64,000 nt of DNA from Dendrolimus kikuchii (taxonomy: Eukaryota; Arthropoda; Insecta; Lepidoptera; Lasiocampidae), in assembly GCA_019925095.2 (NCBI GenBank), contig CM034390.1:1785501-1849500 (forward strand). The letters are read 5' to 3'. The position numbers and the translations under genes were made by a program. Shown here piece after piece: positions 63,467-64,000 of this stretch; the first letter of the stretch is position 1; each line of letters begins with the position of its first letter. The notes under the pieces are model-generated. The model saw only the letters and a list, made by a program, of their open reading frames with translations, was not told where the DNA came from and did no database searches.

Positions 63467-64000
63467 CATTCTGTTTATATATGAGCAACGATGAGTTTAG
63501 TCTTTAGAACTGAAGTAAATAGATACCTGCATCACCACCCACTCAATAGTGTTCCAAAGCAACCGACAGTTATGATAATCCAACCCATCCTACACGATAG
63601 TTCAATCGGCGCTCCCATTGATTGATCGACGCACCGTCTACATAAGAATTGAGACAATACGTCGTACGATCGTCGGGCCGATAAGGTCCCGTTGAGTGAT
63701 ACAACTGGATCCACCGGTTCTGCAGGGCTTAATGTCCGGTTCACATTACCAAATTGGATGTAATGCTCGTTGCTTTGTTGGCTCCGAACGGGTTTTGGTG
63801 ATTTGCGCTTAATTAATTGGGATTATCATCACGTTCATGTTTCCGGGGTTCGGCAGAAGGCATATCTTAAATATTCTAAGAAGATTTATGTTGACAATTT
63901 GAAATGTTTATTAGTTTGAATCGCTAGTAATATACACATACCGGCATAATTAGCGTGACTATTAAAAACCCGACAGATTCAATAATATCTTAACGATGTG
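63467..64000. other. Unassigned sequence at window end
   Basis: No laminin exon, gene or known repeat was recognised. Confidence 0.3.

Overview
The window looks like AT-rich, intron- and transposon-dense chromosomal DNA of a lepidopteran insect (moth or butterfly). The evidence is an animal extracellular-matrix gene split by GT-AG introns, R1-clade and RTE-type non-LTR retrotransposons, Helitrons with the TC...CTAG-T ends common in Lepidoptera, and short repeats with internal tRNA-like promoter boxes. The species cannot be named from the sequence.

Region 1 (about 0.4-17.7 kb) holds eight consecutive plus-strand exons of one laminin alpha-chain gene: most of a laminin IV type A (L4) domain followed by a run of laminin-type EGF-like (LE) repeats. 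All eight exons join in frame with matching phases (0/1, 2/0, 0/1, 2/0, 0/2, 1/0, 0/1, 2/1). Exons are GC-rich; introns are AT-rich and packed with repeats. Neither gene end is in the window, and I found no further laminin exon after 17,723, so the rest of the window is probably one intron of more than 46 kb. Two exon ends show local duplication that also copied the 5' splice site.

Region 2 (about 18-26 kb) is intron or intergenic DNA made of MITEs, tRNA-type SINEs, a Helitron, pieces of R1-clade 3' ends, two copies of a degraded nuclease-like retroelement domain, and many copies of a roughly 300-bp short repeat called 'family A' here.

Region 3 (26,045-32,252) is a near-complete R1-clade non-LTR retrotransposon: ORF1 (Gag-like, three CCHC knuckles) and ORF2 (endonuclease, reverse transcriptase, C-terminal CCHC), both open and separated by only TAATAATG. 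It is the only large intact coding unit in the window.

Region 4 (32-64 kb) is dominated by repeats: more 5'-truncated RTE copies (17 in the window, at least nine with visible target-site duplications), more family A copies (24 in the window), hAT, Harbinger-like and foldback MITEs, Helitrons, a third solo LTR, a direct duplication at 32.4-33.3 kb, and a 184-bp tandem array (50.06-50.9 kb) whose monomers carry a TATA box and a TTACGTAA palindrome. Two weak cellular-gene candidates lie here: a secreted-peptide-like first exon at 47.65 kb with a frameshifted copy at 48.9 kb, and a minus-strand two-exon acidic C-terminus at 42.4-42.6 kb.

No rRNA, tRNA gene, CRISPR array or prokaryotic feature was seen. 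The repeats are often nested, which gives a relative order of insertions. I did not find a convincing novel multi-gene system; the most unusual signals are the duplicated splice donors, the promoter-like tandem array, and the shared 3'-UTR motif of several R1-clade pieces.
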